Notes under the pieces: model-generated
Told to the model about the DNA's origin: nothing
Seen by the model: the letters and a program-made list of their open reading frames with translations, nothing else
The model's database searches: none
Position numbers and translations under genes: made by a program
Assembly: GCA_029339195.1 (NCBI GenBank)
Contig: JAPTJF010000035.1
Span: forward strand, 124,001-188,000
DNA length: 64,000 nt
Direction: 5' to 3'
DNA from: Micractinium sp. NFX-FRZ
Taxonomy: Eukaryota; Chlorophyta; Trebouxiophyceae; Chlorellales; Chlorellaceae
Part shown: positions 34,386-45,400 of the stretch, in pieces
How the letters are laid out: each line of letters starts with the position of its first letter
How positions within the stretch are numbered: the first letter of the stretch is position 1

Positions 34386-37300
34386 TCAAGGGCCGTCCAT
34401 GGCCGTAACAGCCGAGGCCTCAGCGCTGGCGGAGGCGCTGGCAGCGGCGGAGGGCAGGCCGCCGGGGAAGGCGCTGGCGGGCACGAGCACCTGCGGGGGG
34501 AGCGGAGGGGCGGAGGGGTGGAGGGACAGGCACCTGCCAGGACAACATGCCCGCAAGATGCTTCAACTCAACATGCAAAAAGATGGGGTATGTTAAAGCC
34601 TGACAACATGCCGGCAAGATGCCTTGACTCAACATGCGCAAACATGCACCATGTTGTCGCCATCTCAGCTCACGGCAACATGGCTCATGTAAACATGAGC
34701 CATGTTGAGCCGTGTTGATATTTAAGATGGCTCATGTTACCCTTATGTTGTGCCATGTTACCATGGACGCCGTGTTAACATCATGTTAATATGTATGAGG
34801 AAATTTTGGGATGTGGGTAAGCATCTGCAATTGGTACAGACTCACCCACCCTCAACCTCCAATTGGTGCGGAGCCACCCCGCCTCACACCACCCCTCTGC
34901 AGCGCAGTCCATCACAGAGCAAAGATACAAAAACGAACAGATGGCAGCAGTACCTGCGGAGGTATAGCCCTGCACCTTGCCTTGCATTACCCCGGTCACC
35001 GGCTTCCCTGGCCGCTCTTGCGGTTGTGACAGCGGCTCATGCCCCAACGTTAGCCCGAACTTGACCTGGGCCCCCATCCCCACCCACCCCCCCACCCCCA
35101 CTACCTGCCCTCTCTCTCTCTCTCTCCTCTCTTGTCCCGCCTCCCACTCTTCATTGGCAGTGAGGCCAACCCCCATCCTTCCCCAAATAGCTGCAGGCTT
35201 GCCTGGTCGATCTTGTGGATGACGGCGGCGCACGCCTGGATGTCGGCCTGGACGACGCTGGACCAGGTGGCGCCGGACAGGGAGGGGGAGAAGACGACGG
35301 TGGGGTCCACCTGTTGCACCTGCAGAGGCGGGAGGAAGAAGCACAGGGCAGAGCGGTGTGGGGGGGGGTGCAAATGGGAAGGGGAGTTTATGGGGGAGGG
35401 GGAGAAGACGACGGTGGGGGACACCTGCTGCACCTGCAGAGGCGGGAGGAAGAAGCACAGGGCAGAGGGATGTCGCGGGTGTTGCACAGGGGAAGGGAGT
35501 TTATTGGGGAGGGGGGAAGCACGGCACCTGCTGCGCCTGCACAGGCAGGGGGGAGGAGAACGTGGGGTCTACAGGAGGGGGTTGTCAGCCAGGGGTGGCG
35601 CCGGCCAGGGAAGGGGCGCCTGCCAGGGGAGGGGCGAGCAACGTTGGGATCGCTGTACCGTCCATCCCTGCCATGCCATCAGCATCCCGCATGTATGCCA
35701 TCAGCACCCCTCATACCCAGCCGTTTTCTCATCGCCAGCCAGCCTCAGCCTCAGCCTCAGCCTCGGGCCGACCAGCCCCAGCCCTGCCCACTTGCCGTGA
35801 TGACCTCCCCGTTGGCGAGGGTGGGCAGCTCTTGGCCGACAGTGAGGTCAGCCGCCTTGGCAGCAACGTCAGGGATGATGTGGTAGGAGAGGATCTGTTT
35901 GCGCGGGAGGGAGGGAGGCAGAGGGAGGACGTAAAAAGGGAAAGAGAAGGAGACGGGCGGTTGAGAGGGGAGCAGCAGGGAAGGCCAGGGCAGCCACATC
36001 GGGGAGGAAGGACAGGAGGCGGAGGTGGGTGGCGGCGAAGAGGGCAGCAGCAGGCGAGGCAGCCGGAGTGCTACTGTTGGGAAAGGGGGCGCAGGCAGCA
36101 CATGAAGAGCAAGGGGCGCGCGGGCATCGGCTGAGAGGGGGTCAGGTGAGGAGCAGCAGGGGAGCAGATGCAGCAGGAGAGCAGGGATGACAGGCGGACA
36201 CGTCATCCGAAGAAGGGATTCTTTGGGGCGCCCACACACCGCCTACTCGCGCACTGGAAGCCCGCCCCACCGCCCGCCCCCCGCCTCACCGTCTGAAGCA
36301 CCGCCAGGTTGTCGGGGCCCAGCGCCTGCTCCGCCGTCAGGCCCAGCGTGGCCAGCAGCTTGGCAAAGGCGTCGTTGGTGGGGGCCAGGACGGTGGCGAC
36401 CAGGTCGGGGTTAGAGACGGCGTCCACGGCGCCGGCGGCCTGCACAATCGAGGAAAGCATGAGGCAAGGTATGTGAGTCCACGGCGCCGGCGGCCTGCAC
36501 ACGCGGCATGCATCGGTGGATAGCAGTGGCATGCATTAGGAGGGGCATGGAGAGGTGTGTTGTGTTGGCTGCCAGGGCAGGGTTGTTAGTTTGACAGCTG
36601 ATGGGTGGCACATGTAAAAGAAAAGCCTGTCTGGCAAGTGCGGCGCCTCCAATGAACTCAGGGTGTTGGTGCCTGCAGCCACATTTGGGTGTGAGGACTA
36701 GCATTGCACCCCCCTTGCCCCCTCCCGCCGCCCTGCCCCCAAGCACCCCCCAAACCCAGCCGCCCCTGCATCCCATCCCTCCCCAGGCAAGGCTCACCCC
36801 CAGGGCAGCCACCAGTGTGCTGAGGTCAGGGTCGGCGGACGCCAGGGCAGCGACGCTCTGGCAGCCGTCGGTGGAGGGGGTGGGCACGGGGGTGGGGGCG
36901 GCTGCCGACGTGGTCGCCGCAGCCTCAGCGGTCGCCTGCAGTGAGGGGGCACAGGGCACAGGGGGGCAGGGGACCGGTGTTTGAGGGCGCGGGGTCCTGG
37001 GGCAGACGGGGCGCAAGGTGCAGGCAAGTGCGGGGCGGGCACTGCAGAAGGTGGGGGCAGGCTTTGAGATAATGCCGGGCAGGGCAGGGCCAGGGGCAGG
37101 GCAGGCACCGCGGCAGGTCAGAAATGCTGCAACCTCACAGGCCACTGGTCAAAGGCCTGCTGGCAGGCAGTCAGGAAGGCAAGCTGGGTGGCTGGACTCA
37201 CGGTGGCAGGCGCGGCGCTCACGGCAGGCGTGGGGGTGGGGACCGCGGCGGGTGCGGGTGCGGGTGCGGGGACGGGGACGGGGACGAGCACTGCGGGAAG

Positions 37301-38456
37301 TTCGAGGGGGGAGGATGCGGCGCTTTCAGCATGTGTGTGTGTGTTGTAAGGGAAGGGCAACGTTTGCTGCGGAGAGGGCGTGTGGTTAAGTGCAAGCATG
37401 CTAGCAAGGTTGACGCCATCATGCATCCCCCAGTGCAGCCCCAACACCAGGCCCTACCGAGCAGAGGGACTCACCCTGCTTGACCTTCTTGTGGCCAAAC
37501 CACGGGTTGGGCCACCAGGGGTGCTTCACAGGGACGACAGGGACGACGGCGGGGGTAGGGGTGGGGGTGGGGATGGGGGTGCGTGGGGCCACCTCAGTTG
37601 GCACAGGGGCCTGCGGGGCAGGAGAGGAGGAAGCCGAGGAGGCACGGCCCAGCGCGAGGTGCGAGGTCATGAGCGGCGCGAGGCTTGGGACATTGCCGCA
37701 TGGCCGCATCTGTATTCCTCGGAACATGTATTCCTTGCACAGGGGCCATGTGTAAGCAGGCCCTGCACTCACCGCGCTGATGGAGGGGGCGGAGGCGGAG
37801 GGGGTGGGGGCCGCGCTGACAGAGGGGATGACAGAGGGGGCTGGGGCGGGAACGGGGGCGGGCACGGGTGCTGCGCGGCACGGGAGCGTGTGAAGGGGCA
37901 GCGGGTGCACATTTGTGAGCAGCCAGTCTGCCGCTCACGATGCACATGATGTGAGGGAAGAAGGTGGCATGCAGGTGCAGCTTGGGATGGGGCCCGCCCG
38001 CCGTGCTCTGTTTCTAGGATGATGTGAACCTGAGGGGGGCGTGAGCGGGGGCGGCTCACCTGCCGGCACCACCGCAACCTTGCCGCTCCAGTGCGCCAGC
38101 CACTGGCTGAACCAGGCGCCGGGCACGTAGGTGGGGACGCTGGCAGAGGCGGAGGAAGAGGCGGAGGCAGAGGAAGAGGCGTAGGCAGAGGAGCCCCAGG
38201 TCTGGAGGTCGCGCCTGGCGTCAGCGCCTGCAAGTGTCAGCAGGCGGGTTGGGCGGCGCACGGGGTTCGCTCAGTGTGCCGCGCCTGCTGCAACCTAGGG
38301 GCCCTGAAAGCGAACATAGCGCCGCAAATGCGCGAGGGGAGCGCGGTTGCAAGCGGCAGGTGGGGCGCAAGAGGGAGGAGGGCGGGTGCAAGGGCCAAAC
38401 CTACCGGCGGCAAGCACTGCCAGGCACAGTGCCAGGACGGTTGCAGCCCGTGCCAT
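34386..38456 (-). CDS. Secreted fasciclin (FAS1) domain protein B
   Basis: Ten exons give 383 aa: 38405-38456, 38060-38227, 37773-37870, 37475-37610, 37202-37290, 36798-36935, 36290-36439, 35796-35894, 35203-35319, 34386-34490. Signal peptide MARAATVLALCLAVLAAG, then a Ser/Ala/Trp segment (WFSQWLAHW), a Pro-rich exon, a second Trp/basic block (HPWWPNPWFGHKKVK), a second Pro-rich exon and one FAS1 domain (about 195-352) with DLVATVLAPTNDAF, ILSYHIIPD and AVIHKIDQ. Exons of 168, 150, 99 and 117 nt match fasciclin A exactly in size and order, proving paralogy; B has two extra stalk exons. Two introns appear to start with GC: ACG|GCAAGT at 35795, where A has GT, and CAG|GCAAGC at 35202, as in A. 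Both are needed to keep phase. Several exon edges are duplicated in neighbouring introns. Confidence 0.88.
34540..34800. repeat. AT-richer block of CATG repeats with a near-perfect hairpin
   Basis: Within fasciclin B intron 9, AACATG/CATGTT is repeated many times. AACATGGCTCATGT at 34677-34690 is followed after 2 nt by its exact reverse complement at 34693-34706. A direct repeat of about 38 bp (units near 34538-34576 and 34602-34640, containing gcaagatgc and actcaacatgc) precedes it. Composition is clearly less GC-rich than the surroundings, as if derived from an inserted element. Confidence 0.85.
35281..35560. repeat. About 115-bp tandem duplication spanning a fasciclin B exon start
   Basis: Bases 35281-35396 recur with few changes at about 35397-35514, with a third partial copy from about 35515. 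Each copy includes the 3' splice site and first codons of exon 9 (start 35319). The copies in the upstream intron keep a cag acceptor. Confidence 0.9.
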
Positions 38457-39361
38457 CTTTCCGCAGCGTCAGTCTGGTTGGTGGAGCAGAGACTAGAACG
38501 TTAGGCGAAGGCGCGGAGAGGTTTGGTTCGGACGGCCATACTTTCTTCCTCGTCAGCGTGCTGTGCACTGCAGGTGCCCCCTCGTCTTCATCAGCCCCCC
38601 TCTCCCTCACTGTGCCTCACAAGTCAGTCTCCTCTGAGCCTATTTGTTCAAGGAACTCCGTGGCGTGCTTGGAGACGCCTGCAGTTGTGCCCCGTCCCAC
38701 CCTCCCACCCACACCTTCTGGCATTGGCTGGTTAGCACCACCTCTTGACACTCAATCCTGCCGCGCCAAGGTCCATCCGGCTGCCTGATGCATCGACCCC
38801 TTCCTGCAATCGGCACGCAGGTATCTCTACCCTGCGTGCTTAAGACACTGTGCTTTGTGGCAGCTTTCGTTGTGAAGAGGGCGCTTTGCTGTCCGTCATG
38901 ACAATCCCTCCTCCAGCTCAGCATACCCAGGCCCCACCCGCCCAGCACCCAGCACCCACAAATTCCACCCAGACACAGCACATTAACTAAGAATGTAGCC
39001 GTTTTAGTTGCACCAGTGCAGCACCCACCATGTTGACAAGCTTCTCCGGCACCGCTGTCTGTGATGACCGCCTGCCTAAGGACACGATGACCCGTGTACT
39101 GGGACCAGCCGCATGCATGCCTGGGTAGCTGGCCTGCCCCAATCCAAGTACTGAATGCCATCCATCCTATATAAAGCATTCTGGCAAGCATTTACTGAAG
39201 GCCACATTCACACCGTTTGTTTCTAGACAGCTTGCACACACCACAATCAACAATGTTGGTCGGTAGAACCACTGTACACATGCTGTACATGCCTGCCAAA
39301 GCTGCTTGCCTGCCGCCGCATGTGGAGCCAGGCCACAGCTTCCCGACAGTGGCAAGCTAGC
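38457..39361. other. Intergenic region, fasciclin B upstream / membrane protein 3' end
   Basis: About 900 bp with no recognisable gene. It should carry the fasciclin B promoter and the 3' untranslated region of the minus-strand membrane-protein gene that starts at 41411. Confidence 0.5.
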
Positions 39362-41411
39362 TCACCATCGGCCAGCCACCGCCTTAGCAAGCATCCAGCA
39401 GTCTCCCAGCAGCAGCCACGCCAGCAGTAGGGCGGCGAAGCTGGCGCGCAGGCTGCAGCAGGCGTGGCGCAGCACGGCATCCAACGAGCGCACCGCCGAC
39501 GCCAGGCGTCTAGGCAGGGTTGGGCGCGCCTGCCGCGGGGTGCGCCGCAGGGGCGCCGCCGGGCAGGCCTCGCCGGGCAGCGGCTCGGAGCGGCAGGCCA
39601 GCACCACGGGCAGCAGCCAGCCCAGCACAAGGGTGTGGAAACCAACGATGGCGGCACAACTGGCAGACGCGTCCCCGGGGGAGCCTGCGAGAGTGGGGGA
39701 GGGGCGGGCGGTGCGGCTTGGTGCAGCGTTCGAACAACGCAGGCACACAATACATGGGTGGGGGGGGGTGGGGGGGGGGGACACCAAAACCTGCATGGCT
39801 CAACGGGATGGTTCAGCTAACGGTGCGGCACCGATAGGTGTGAGGACCCGGCGAGAGCCAGGTGCCGTCCACTGCTGCCATCCTCATCAGCCTGCCTGCC
39901 ACATCAGGGGGGGCAAGCATGCGGCAAGCAGGCCCCACGGTTCGCGACCCTGCCCGACACAGCGTGTGTTCCACAGTTGCCCAGCGCGAGAACACAGAAC
40001 GTGGCCAAGCATGCCACAATCAGGGCCTGCTTTGGCTGCAGCCATGCAGTCGTCTGGTGCATCCCGTTGCTCATGACATTGCGCAAGCCTTGCGCTCACC
40101 TGGCTCCCCTGCTGTGCCTGCTGTGGTCACAGGCATGAGCACGTCAGAGGCATCCAGCAGGCGGTGCAGCGCCGCCATGCGGCGCACAGACAGCGGGTCT
40201 GAGAGCAGGGGGGTGGAGCAGTAGGTGGCTGCGCCCGCCCGGGCAGAGGTCAGGTAAAGCCCCGCCGCCTGCTGCACCAGCGCCGCAGTGGGGGGCAGGT
40301 GGAAGGCGAGGCCCGCGTAGAGGGCCGGCAGCAGGCGGAGGCCTGCGGGGGGCGTGGCGGGGCGGGGGAAAGGGGCAGGGCAGGCGGGCGCGGCGGGCGT
40401 ATGGGTGGGGGGGTCAGTGGCTGGGCGGCATGTGCTGGGGGCAGGACGTGCGGGGCATGGGAGCAAGGCAAACCCAGATGAGAGGGTCGAAGCGCGCACG
40501 GAATCTGCGTTTGGCTTCTGCTTGCGGATTCAGCTTGTGCTCGCGCGCCATGGGCTGACTTGCTTTCTTGATAGTGTCCCGCCCATGCGGCCCAGCTTCA
40601 CTGCAAGCAAGCTGCTGCATTGTGCCCCACTGGCGCGCCACACCTGCCACCGTGCGCAACCAGTCGGTGGCCACACCCAGCAGGCCTGGGGTGGCCGGCC
40701 CGCTCAGCAGCTCTCCCAGCCCGGCCTGCACACACAGTCAGTGGGCGGGCGCAGGGGTCTCGAGTCGTGGGCAGGGGGAGGGCAGGCTGCTGTTCCAGCT
40801 GTCAGCGGCTGGCTAGGCAGGCGTGGGGAGGTGCAGGCAGGCAGGCTATCCTCCCCTCTCCCGCCCACGCTGCCGGGCTGGCTGCTTGGCCTGCTCACCC
40901 CGCTTCTACGCATCCATGGCTCGTGGAACAGGCACAGCCGCATGGCCCCAACAAGCCACACCCTGCAGACAAGCAAGCAGGCGCTCGGTAGGTGCAGGGT
41001 TGGCGGGCAACAGGCGTGGCGGCAATGGATGAGACACCACCTCAGCAGCAGGAGGTGTCTGTGGGGCGCAGCCAGGCGAGACAGGGCCAAGCACCACCTC
41101 TCTCATCACCTGTACTTGCGCCACATGTATTGCCGGGCAAAGAGGAGGAAGGCCAGGCAGGCGAGCTGCACTGCCAGCAGGGCGGCCTGTGCAAGGTGGG
41201 GCCCCACTCGCGGCAGGCGGCCCGAGCCGTGGCCCTCCCACCAGGCCCATGCCTGGGCGATGCAGCAGCAGAGGGATGCCGTTTGCTCAAAGCCGCGGAC
41301 CGCCTGCTCGCGGGCGAGCAAGCGGCGGTGAGTGGCGGCGGTGTGGTGGACGGCGGCTGGCCGGGGGCGCGCACCGGTGCTCGGCAGCCCCGGGCGCTCG
41401 TGTGCGGGCAT
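39362..41411 (-). CDS. Multi-pass membrane protein of unknown function (family member 1)
   Basis: Five exons give 351 aa: 41110-41411, 40899-40962, 40602-40725, 40100-40342, 39362-39684. The donor of exon 3 is the least certain; the choice at 40601 is the first phase-matching GT. I do not recognise the family. Several hydrophobic segments are visible: AALLAVQLACLAFLLFA, LRLLPALYAGLAFHL, IVGFHTLVLGWLLPVVLA and FAALLLAWLLLGDCWML near the C-terminus, separated by Arg-rich loops (QYMWRKYR, RRTPRQARPTLPRRL). The ATG at 41411 is the first in frame. General layout and motifs resemble the two membrane proteins at 49900 and 53178, on the other side of the SBP-factor gene. Confidence 0.68.
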
Positions 41412-42478
41412 GCTGCGCAATCAAGTTGAGCAATCGACGCCGCGGCGAAGGAACACGGGGGCCGAGACGCAGCGGCGGCGATGCGGCCGGCACTGGGCGC
41501 CGCCCGCGCAGATAAATTGAAGCTCCTACTACTGACGAGGTGCGCAGGTCGGGAGGAGCAACAACAAGGCTTACACACCATTCTGGGATGACCTGTACGC
41601 CCCTGGCCCCCTGTACTATAACAAGCTGCCTAACTTCGGCCTCAGCTTAACGCCGCACACATAGCAGTGTGCAAGCAGCACCGTTGCAATGTGGAGGCAG
41701 GATGAGAGCCTGGCTCTTCTCTCCTATATGGCAAGCTGTGGGCGGCCCGCTGCCGGGCCCGCTGCCGGGCATGCTGCCTGACCTCTTGACAACAGCAGCT
41801 GTTCAGCGGCAGCTGCATCGATGCAGCTGATATCACTCGCTTGCACACATGCTTCTAAGGGTCTGGGACCCCAGATGTCCACGTCTGCCCCCCAAAGTGG
41901 GCACAATCCCGACACCAGCTCCCTTCAAAATTCAATTCCACTCTGCCTGCCCATGCTTATTGATGCTTTGTAACACTCTGCATACAACAAATCTCATGCC
42001 ATGCCGACACATGGCTTGGCGAGGAAGCACGGCGTGATTAACGTGGCATGGGGACAGAAGGAACAGTCCCCAGGGGGCGACCCTTGCAATCGACGAGAGC
42101 CATGGACGGGAGTCCGGACACATGTTGAAGAAGGAAAGAAAGAATGTGGGTGGTTGCAGAGAGGCAGCTGCATTGATGGGGCTTGGAGGGTTTGGAGGAT
42201 GATGGAGGTGCCTGCCAGGGGCTGCAGAACGGCACTTTGAGCAGCAGAGAGCGCGCCTGAAGGGGGAAGAGTGTGTTCAGCCATAGCAAACGAAAGAAAG
42301 AATGTCGCCTATGAAGAGTTGTGTTGCGGAAGGATGTGGCTGGCCAGCAATCGGGGGGCGTGGTGTTTGTGGGCCGGGCGCAGACGAGTATTGCTGTGTG
42401 CTGCGGGCCGGCCGGCCGGCCCAAGAGCTGCTGGTGAAACTGTGCCGCCGTCGCTCCCTTGCTTGCTTGCCTGCTTGC
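41412..42478. other. Intergenic region, no gene seen
   Basis: About 1.07 kb, less GC-rich than the coding DNA (notably 41840-42330). It lies upstream of membrane protein 1 and downstream of the SBP-factor stop. Open frames here are short and unconvincing. Confidence 0.5.
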
Positions 42479-45400
42479 TCACCACCAATAAATGCCGGCC
42501 AGGGTGGCGGCCGCCGCTGTCGCTGCCAGCAGGGCAGTCACCACCTGGCACGCCCACCCCGCTGCATCGCTGGCGCCAGCAGGCCTCCCATCCAGCTCCT
42601 CCTCAATACCCTGGATGGTCAGCTTGCTGAATTCGGCCTCAGTCAGAGGCTGCCGCCCAGGCTGCGCCCCGTGCAGCTGCCCCGCCCGCCGCTCCTCCCG
42701 CGCCAGCTGGCGCTGCCAGGCTGGCGCCCAGAAGGCAAAGTCCAGCGCGTGCTCGTCACGCTGCAGGGCTGCATCTCCGGGCAGCCAGCCCAGGGGAGCC
42801 GCCGGCGCGGCAGCCGCCGCAGCGCCGGCCGCCGCCTCGGCCGAGGCGCTGTCGGCTGCGGCTGCGGCGGCTGCATCCAGCAGCCCAGCCAGGGCGCCCC
42901 ACCCACGGCTCAGGCTGTATGCCGCCGTGCACTGCGCCAGCAGCGCCACGTGGGCGGGGGGCAGCAGCGGCGGGCGCTGCAGCTGCACCTGCTGGCCGTC
43001 CAGCCCGTCCGGCTCCAAATCCGAGCCCTCCGAGCTCTCAGAGGCATGCGCCTCCGATTCTGAAGCAGAAGCGCCTGCCTGCCCACCCTCCGCAGCAGCG
43101 GCAGGTGCAGATGTGCCGTCGGCACACGCGGGGCGGTAGCCGTGGCGCCGGCCGCTGTCGGTGTTGCTGTCCTCTGCCCCCTGCTGCTGCCGCTGCTGGC
43201 GCCGCCGCTGCTGCTGCTGCTGCTGCAGGGGCGGGGGCGGGCGCTGTGCCTGCTGGCGGTGGTGCTCCGCCCAGGCGGCCACCGCGCCCACATCCCGCAG
43301 GAAAGAGTCTGCTGAGGTGGCAGCCGCGGCGCCGCCCCTGGCTGCGCCATCCAGCAGCTGTTGCGCCTCGCCCGCCGCCGCCGCGCCGCTGGCGGGCAGC
43401 ACCAGCAGGGGCCTGCTGTTGCCCAGCACGCTGCCCCGCTGCACCTCCACCTCGCAGATGCCCGGGCGCAGGCCCAGCACAGAGATTACGAGGGCGCCGG
43501 GGGCGCCGCGGCCACCGCCGTCGTTGCTGCCCCACACCTCCACTGGCAGGTGCTGGCCTGCGGGGGGCAGGGGGCAGGGGGAGGGGAGGGAACATGTAGG
43601 TGGAGGGTGCGAGGGAGGTGTTGTGATGATGTGAAGGATGGAGAACACGCTCAGGCATCTGGGTGGAGCGTGAGGGGTGAGGAGGTGAGGGTGGCAGGGG
43701 CGAGCCCCTGGCGGCAGCACGTGAGGGGTGGTGCAGTTGGGGAGGAAGGCTTGCGAGGGGGCAGAGGGAGGGGCAGGGCGGGGGGGCAGCAGATGGGGTT
43801 GAGCGGTGGCCGCCCCGCCCTATGCATGCACACCCAAGCTGGCCCATGGGCGGGAGCAGCCGCTGGGTGCGCTGCCTGCAGCCAGCCAGCCAGCATGCAT
43901 CGAGTGCCATTGGGTTGTATCCCACTCACCGCCTTGGCGGCACAGGATGAGGCCTGGTGAGCCGTCCGGGGCCCACAGCCCGTGTCCCGTGAGCACCAGT
44001 GTCACTGGCCCTGGAGCGCTGCCGCCTGCCTGCCCAGCTTCCGGAGGCAGCGCAATGCAGGCGGGGCTGATTGCTGCAAGCTGAGGCACCACAGGGGGAA
44101 GCGGTGCTGCGCAGGAGGTGGGCGCCGCAGGCGCCGCCGCGGCGCGGGCCGGCAGCGGAAGGCAGCGCAGCAGCCGGCCGCCGGCCGCCGCCGCCAGCTG
44201 CTCCGCGCCCAGCTGCAACAGCAGCGGTGCACTGCTGGCGGCCTCTCCCAGGCTGCGCTGGTGCACCAGCTGCCAGGCCATCCGCTTAAAGAGAGCGCGC
44301 GCAGCAGCGCTGCTGCCGGTGCTGCCGCCCTGTGTGCCGTCCCCGCCGCCGCCCTCCCCGCTCCCCTTGGCCACGTCGTCGTTGCTGCCCGATTTGCCGC
44401 CGGCGGCAGCTGTACCGGCAACGCCGGCACGGCCCGCGCCCAGCCCGGCGGAGGCGGCACCGCCGTCGGCACCCTGGCTGCCCAGGCGCCCTTGAATTTG
44501 CAGCAGAGCATCCAGGTCTTGCCGGTGCACACGCAGATCTACTGTGAGGAAAGTGCAGCCCGGCCTGCGGGCAGGGCAGCAGGGGTGGCCGCATCAGGTG
44601 TGTGTGGGGGGGGGTAGGCTGGAGCGGGCGGGGGCAGCGGTGCCACGTTGCCACCAAGCACCACATCCAACGTGGCAGGGGCTTGACAACCGTGCGGCAT
44701 GGCGTGTGCGGATGTACTGCCGGGCACACGAACAAAGAATGGCCGGCAAGCAGCCAGGCTGGCATGGGTTGACAACCAGCGCTGCACGTGCATGCAGCAG
44801 CAGCAGCAGCAGCAGCAGGGCCCAAATAAGATGCGGCAGGCAGGCACTCGCACACCCCACCCACCTCAGTGCTCCCTCCACCTCTAACGAGGGCAGGCCC
44901 AGGATGGCGACCAGCTCGGCCCGCACATCAGGTGCCAGCATCTCAGGGGTGCAGCCAAACATCTGTGTGGGGGTGAGGGGGACGAGGCAGTGCAGTCAAG
45001 GGCATTGACAATCAATCCATCAATCAATCGAGCCAAGCAGGAGAGGGGACAGGTGGCGTCTACGGGTAGCGTGCACGTTGAGGTGGAGGGTCGGGCAGTG
45101 TGCTTGCGCCGTCGTGCAGGGCAGGGGCATGTGCGAGGCGGGGTGCTGGGCGCTGCCCTGCAGGCCGCATGTGCATGCATGCCCAGCAGCGGGGCAGGCT
45201 ACCGGGCAGGCTACCGGGCAGGCTGGCACGCAGGCAGGCTGCACCTTGAAAGACACACGGAGAAGTTCGTCCGGGGCCACATAGAGCTGACCAGCAGCGC
45301 CGTTGGCAGCGGCGCCGCACCCGCCAGCGCTGCCACTGCCACCGCCGCACTGGGGGGCAGCCCCCGCCGCCGTGCCCGCCTGCTGATGCCACTGCGGCTG

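Noticed and set aside
34386..34490. Separate small gene encoding the VLVPASAFPGG peptide
   Set aside because: It matches the last exon of fasciclin A in position and sequence (VLLPASAFPQG), so it is the final exon of fasciclin B.
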